Source: Candidatus Rokuibacteriota bacterium
GTDB lineage: Bacteria; JAUVQV01
NCBI GenBank assembly: GCA_030609125.1
Contig: JAUWCW010000088.1
Coordinates: 1-7,445, forward strand
Direction of reading: 5' to 3'
Length of the DNA stretch: 7,445 bases
Of the stretch, positions 6,120 through 7,445 are shown one piece after another. Position 1 is the first letter of the stretch, and each line of letters begins with the position of its first letter. Below the pieces are notes generated by a model. That model was not told the origin of the DNA. It searched no databases and saw only the letters and a program-made list of their open reading frames with translations. A program made the position numbers and the translations under genes.

Positions 6120-6704
6120 TTGAGGGAGCGTCGCGACAAGTATCCGCCGCCCCGCGAGCGCATTCTCCTGGTCGCAGTCCTCTTCGAGGGAGGGGCGGTC
6201 GTTCTCTGGCTCGCCCTGGGGAGACTTCTCGATATGCCGCCCGGCGGTCAGGGTGAGGCGTCGCTCCCTGCTCTGGTGCAGGGAGTGGCGGCGACGGCGC
6301 CCCTGTTCCCCGTGCTGTTCTGGATATCCAGGTCCCGCTTCGGCCCCGTTCGCAGGATGATGAAAGAGGTGAACGAGGTGCTGGTCCCCCTGCTGGCGAG
6401 CCTCACCGCCGCGGACTACGCTCTCATCGCCCTGCTGGCCGGCATCGGCGAAGAGGGTCTGTTTCGCGGGATCATCCAGGGGGGGCTCTCGGGGGTGATG
6501 CCCGAGCCGGCGGCGCTGCTGCTGGCGGCGGCCCTCTTCGGCGTCCTGCACTTCATCACCCCTGCCTACGCCGTCCTGGCCGGGCTCCTGGGTCTCTACA
6601 TGGGGGTACTGTACCTCGTCACGGGAAACCTTCTCGTGCCGATTGTCGTCCATTCGCTCTACGACTTCGTTGCCCTGCTGTACCTGGTGCGGTGGCGGAA
6701 ATGA
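6120..6704 (+). CDS. CPBP-family intramembrane metalloprotease (Abi/CAAX protease-like)
   Basis: This 194-residue polytopic membrane protein carries all three motifs of the CPBP (Rce1-like) family: 'EEGLFR' at 111-116 (EExxxR), 'FGVLH' at 140-144 (FxxxH) and 'HSLYD' at 178-182 (HxxxD/N). These glutamates and histidines form the in-membrane active site. Hydrophobic segments lie near 15-34, 51-69, 100-110, 130-146, 150-168 and 171-190. The start is inferred as TTG at 6120-6122, because GGGGAGGAG ending at 6113 sits 6 nt upstream; the longer reading from TTG at 6039 starts upstream of the likely -10 box and has no ribosome site. Family members process prenylated or membrane proteins, or give immunity to bacteriocins; the substrate here is unknown. 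It is transcribed away from the LolA-like operon, and its stop is only 14 bp before the csp promoter. Confidence 0.88.
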   Translation: MRERRDKYPPPRERILLVAVLFEGGAVVLWLALGRLLDMPPGGQGEASLPALVQGVAATAPLFPVLFWISRSRFGPVRRMMKEVNEVLVPLLASLTAADYALIALLAGIGEEGLFRGIIQGGLSGVMPEPAALLLAAALFGVLHFITPAYAVLAGLLGLYMGVLYLVTGNLLVPIVVHSLYDFVALLYLVRWRK

Positions 6705-6717
6705 TGAATGTTGGCCC

Positions 6718-6746
6718 TTGACAGGGAAGACGCCGAGACCTATAGT
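6718..6746 (+). promoter_or_regulatory. Strong sigma-70 promoter of the cold-shock gene
   Basis: TTGACA (6718-6723, perfect) and TATAGT (6741-6746, 5 of 6) are separated by the ideal 17 nt. The predicted start near 6753 lies about 200 nt upstream of the csp ATG, with no better start site between, so this is taken as the csp promoter with a long leader. Confidence 0.82.
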
Positions 6747-6767
6747 CCAAGCGACTGAATATGGACG

Positions 6768-6779
6768 GGTTTTCGAACC
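6768..6779 (+). repeat. Short UUCG-tetraloop hairpin in the csp leader
   Basis: GGTT pairs with AACC around a TTCG loop. It falls about 15 nt after the predicted transcription start, where a 5' hairpin would affect mRNA stability. The stem is only 4 bp. Confidence 0.4.
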
Positions 6780-6859
6780 GGTCCGGACAGGGCTGCGGGG
6801 GGCCGCCAGGGGGAAGGCGGGCGCCGGCGACACCGTGACACCGGATGCATGCGAGTAGT

Positions 6860-6881
6860 CGGCCGAGAGACTTTCCGGCCG
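6860..6881 (+). repeat. GC-rich stem-loop in the csp leader
   Basis: CGGCCG at 6860-6865 pairs with CGGCCG at 6876-6881; within the loop GAG at 6867-6869 can add pairs with TTT at 6872-6874, one of them G-U. No T-run follows, so this is not a terminator. Confidence 0.5.
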
Positions 6882-6888
6882 GGCCTTC

Positions 6889-6906
6889 GTACAGCAGCAC
6901 GTGTAC
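6889..6906 (+). repeat. Second stem-loop in the csp leader
   Basis: GTACA (6889-6893) and TGTAC (6902-6906) form a perfect 5-bp stem around an 8-nt loop. It lies about 33 nt before the ribosome site and next to the CCTTC segment that could pair with that site. Confidence 0.4.
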
Positions 6907-6955
6907 CACAGGAGTCGAGAAGGCCCGTATCAAGAGGGAAGGAGGCGCGACCGGC

Positions 6956-7159
6956 ATGGCAAAGGGAAACGTGAAGTGGTTCAATGACCAGAAGGGGTAC
7001 GGCTTCATAACCCAGGAGAATGGCACGGATATATTCGTTCATTTCAGCGCCATTCAGGGCGAAGGCTTCAGGACTCTTTACGAAGGACAGGAAGTCGAGT
7101 TCGACGTGACCGATGGGCCCAAGGGTCCGCAGGCGTCGAACGTACGGCCACTGGCCTGA
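6956..7159 (+). CDS. Cold-shock protein, CspA family
   Basis: The 67-residue protein is one cold-shock domain, the usual family length. RNP1 is 'KGYGFI' at 13-18 and RNP2 is 'DIFVHF' at 25-30; aromatic residues W8, F9, Y15, F17, F27, H29 and F30 form the nucleic-acid-binding face. '[18 protein letters not shown]' is nearly invariant in CspA proteins, which bind single-stranded RNA and DNA and act as RNA chaperones in the cytoplasm. The ATG at 6956 is preceded by AAGGAGG (6939-6945) with a 10-nt gap; the open frame continues upstream but has no cold-shock homology there. A strong promoter and a leader of about 200 nt precede it. No T-tailed terminator follows, so some read-through into the small basic gene is possible. 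Whether it is cold-induced or constitutive cannot be told. Confidence 0.96.
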   Translation: MAKGNVKWFNDQKGYGFITQENGTDIFVHFSAIQGEGFRTLYEGQEVEFDVTDGPKGPQASNVRPLA

Positions 7160-7224
7160 TCGCGCAGCGTCGGTCGGGTCAGTGATAGAGGGCCCTCGGC
7201 ATGCTGGTTTGTAATCGTATCTTC

Positions 7225-7245
7225 TTTGCGTTAAGGTTGCGCAAA
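7225..7245 (+). repeat. Inverted repeat upstream of the small basic gene
   Basis: TTTGCG (7225-7230) and CGCAAA (7240-7245) are perfect inverted copies separated by 9 nt, about 10 nt before the ribosome site of the next gene. It could be an operator or an mRNA hairpin. The rest of 7160-7267 shows no convincing promoter or terminator. Confidence 0.4.
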
Positions 7246-7267
7246 CAGCAGATTAAAGGAGGAGGCA

Positions 7268-7445
7268 TTGGGTAGAGGAAGACGAGGAGCCTACAAAGCG
7301 GAGAAGAGAAGAAAAGAGATCAAGAGGATCAAGAAGCAGGAAGCAAAGAGAAAGCGCCGCCTCGACACCAACGACGGCGAGACGGAAGGCCCGGACGGGA
7401 TGATCGTCGGCGAGGGTGCGGTGGAGGCCGGCGAGGACGCGGTGG
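7268..7445 (+). CDS. Small, highly basic hypothetical protein (partial, runs off the window)
   Basis: The reading frame opens at TTG (7268-7270), 5 nt after AAGGAGG (7256-7262), inside an unusually long purine ribosome site AAAGGAGGAGG. Fifty-nine codons are visible with no stop. Residues 1-32 hold 17 Lys/Arg and 3 acidic residues ('AYKAEKRRKEIKRIKKQEAK'), likely one charged helix. Residues 33-59 hold 9 Asp/Glu and no Lys/Arg. Such charge-split small proteins beside cold-shock genes look familiar to me from deltaproteobacterial genomes, where they are hypothetical. An RNA- or ribosome-associated role is a guess from charge and context. The only ATG in this frame is far inside (residue 45), so TTG is preferred. 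Confidence 0.65.
   Translation, partial: MGRGRRGAYKAEKRRKEIKRIKKQEAKRKRRLDTNDGETEGPDGMIVGEGAVEAGEDAV

Larger units (their letters stand above)
6753..6955 (+). promoter_or_regulatory. Long structured 5' leader of the cold-shock mRNA (possible RNA thermosensor)
   Basis: About 203 nt lie between the predicted transcription start and the ATG, similar in scale to the well-studied cspA leader, whose refolding at low temperature opens the ribosome site. Visible hairpins: GGTT-TTCG-AACC (6768-6779, UUCG tetraloop), CGGCCG...CGGCCG (6860-6881) and GTACA...TGTAC (6889-6906). CCTTC at 6884-6888 is complementary to GAAGG at 6938-6942, part of the ribosome site GGAAGGAGG, and could mask it. CGTACAG at 6888-6894 matches the core of the E. 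coli cold box, but it lies far from the 5' end, so this may be chance. Regulation by temperature is inference. Confidence 0.55.

Noticed and set aside
6761-6786. tRNA T-arm-like sequence with GGTTTTCGAACC
   Set aside because: The loop is a 4-nt TTCG, not a 7-nt T-loop, and no acceptor stem, anticodon arm or CCA end surrounds it.
6845-6955. N-terminal extension of the cold-shock protein from ATG 6845
   Set aside because: The extra 37 residues have no cold-shock similarity and cover the leader and ribosome site; the domain starts exactly at ATG 6956.
7146-7157. GGCCACTGGCC palindrome at the end of the csp gene as a terminator
   Set aside because: It lies within the last codons, has a 3-nt loop and is not followed by a T-run.
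1-7445. CRISPR array, insertion sequence or phage attachment site
   Set aside because: No spaced identical repeats, transposase motifs, terminal inverted repeats with target duplications, or tRNA genes are visible.

Overview
The window is GC-rich, densely coded Gram-negative bacterial DNA. Gram-negative is supported by a predicted outer-membrane beta-barrel and a periplasmic LolA-like protein. The small Lys/Arg-rich gene behind the cold-shock gene and the style of the permease N-termini remind me of deltaproteobacterial (Desulfobacterota/Myxococcota-like) genomes. That placement is from memory and is weak.

Layout. Positions 1-119 (+) hold the 3' end of a DEDDh exonuclease (DnaQ-like). Converging on it, and overlapping by 32 bp, is a CYTH-fold triphosphatase gene (88-600, -). 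From 5988 down to 679 on the minus strand runs a tight five-gene block in this order: secreted LolA-like protein, LolC/E-type permease 1, LolC/E-type permease 2, LolD/MacB-type ATPase, outer-membrane beta-barrel protein. Three junctions are overlaps or very short gaps (TGATG or GTGA at 5222-5227, a 12-nt gap, and GTGA at 2031-2034); the fourth gap is about 26 nt. The CYTH gene follows 78 nt later, behind a G/C-run spacer, and may be read through or transcribed separately.

Divergent from the block is a CPBP-family intramembrane protease gene (6120-6704, +) that most likely starts at TTG. After it comes a near-consensus sigma-70 promoter (TTGACA, 17 nt, TATAGT), a leader of about 200 nt with several hairpins, and a 67-residue cold-shock protein gene (6956-7159). 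The window ends inside a small, very basic hypothetical gene (7268 onward), probably starting at TTG.

How the genes work together. The five-gene block reads as one envelope trafficking machine: an inner-membrane extractor made of two different permeases and one ATPase, a periplasmic carrier of the LolA fold, and an outer-membrane barrel in the place where canonical Lol systems use the lipoprotein LolB. Its cargo (lipoprotein, lipid or another amphiphile) cannot be told from sequence. This is the strongest candidate in the window for an under-described system. The right-hand part looks like a cold-stress module with a long, probably structured mRNA leader.
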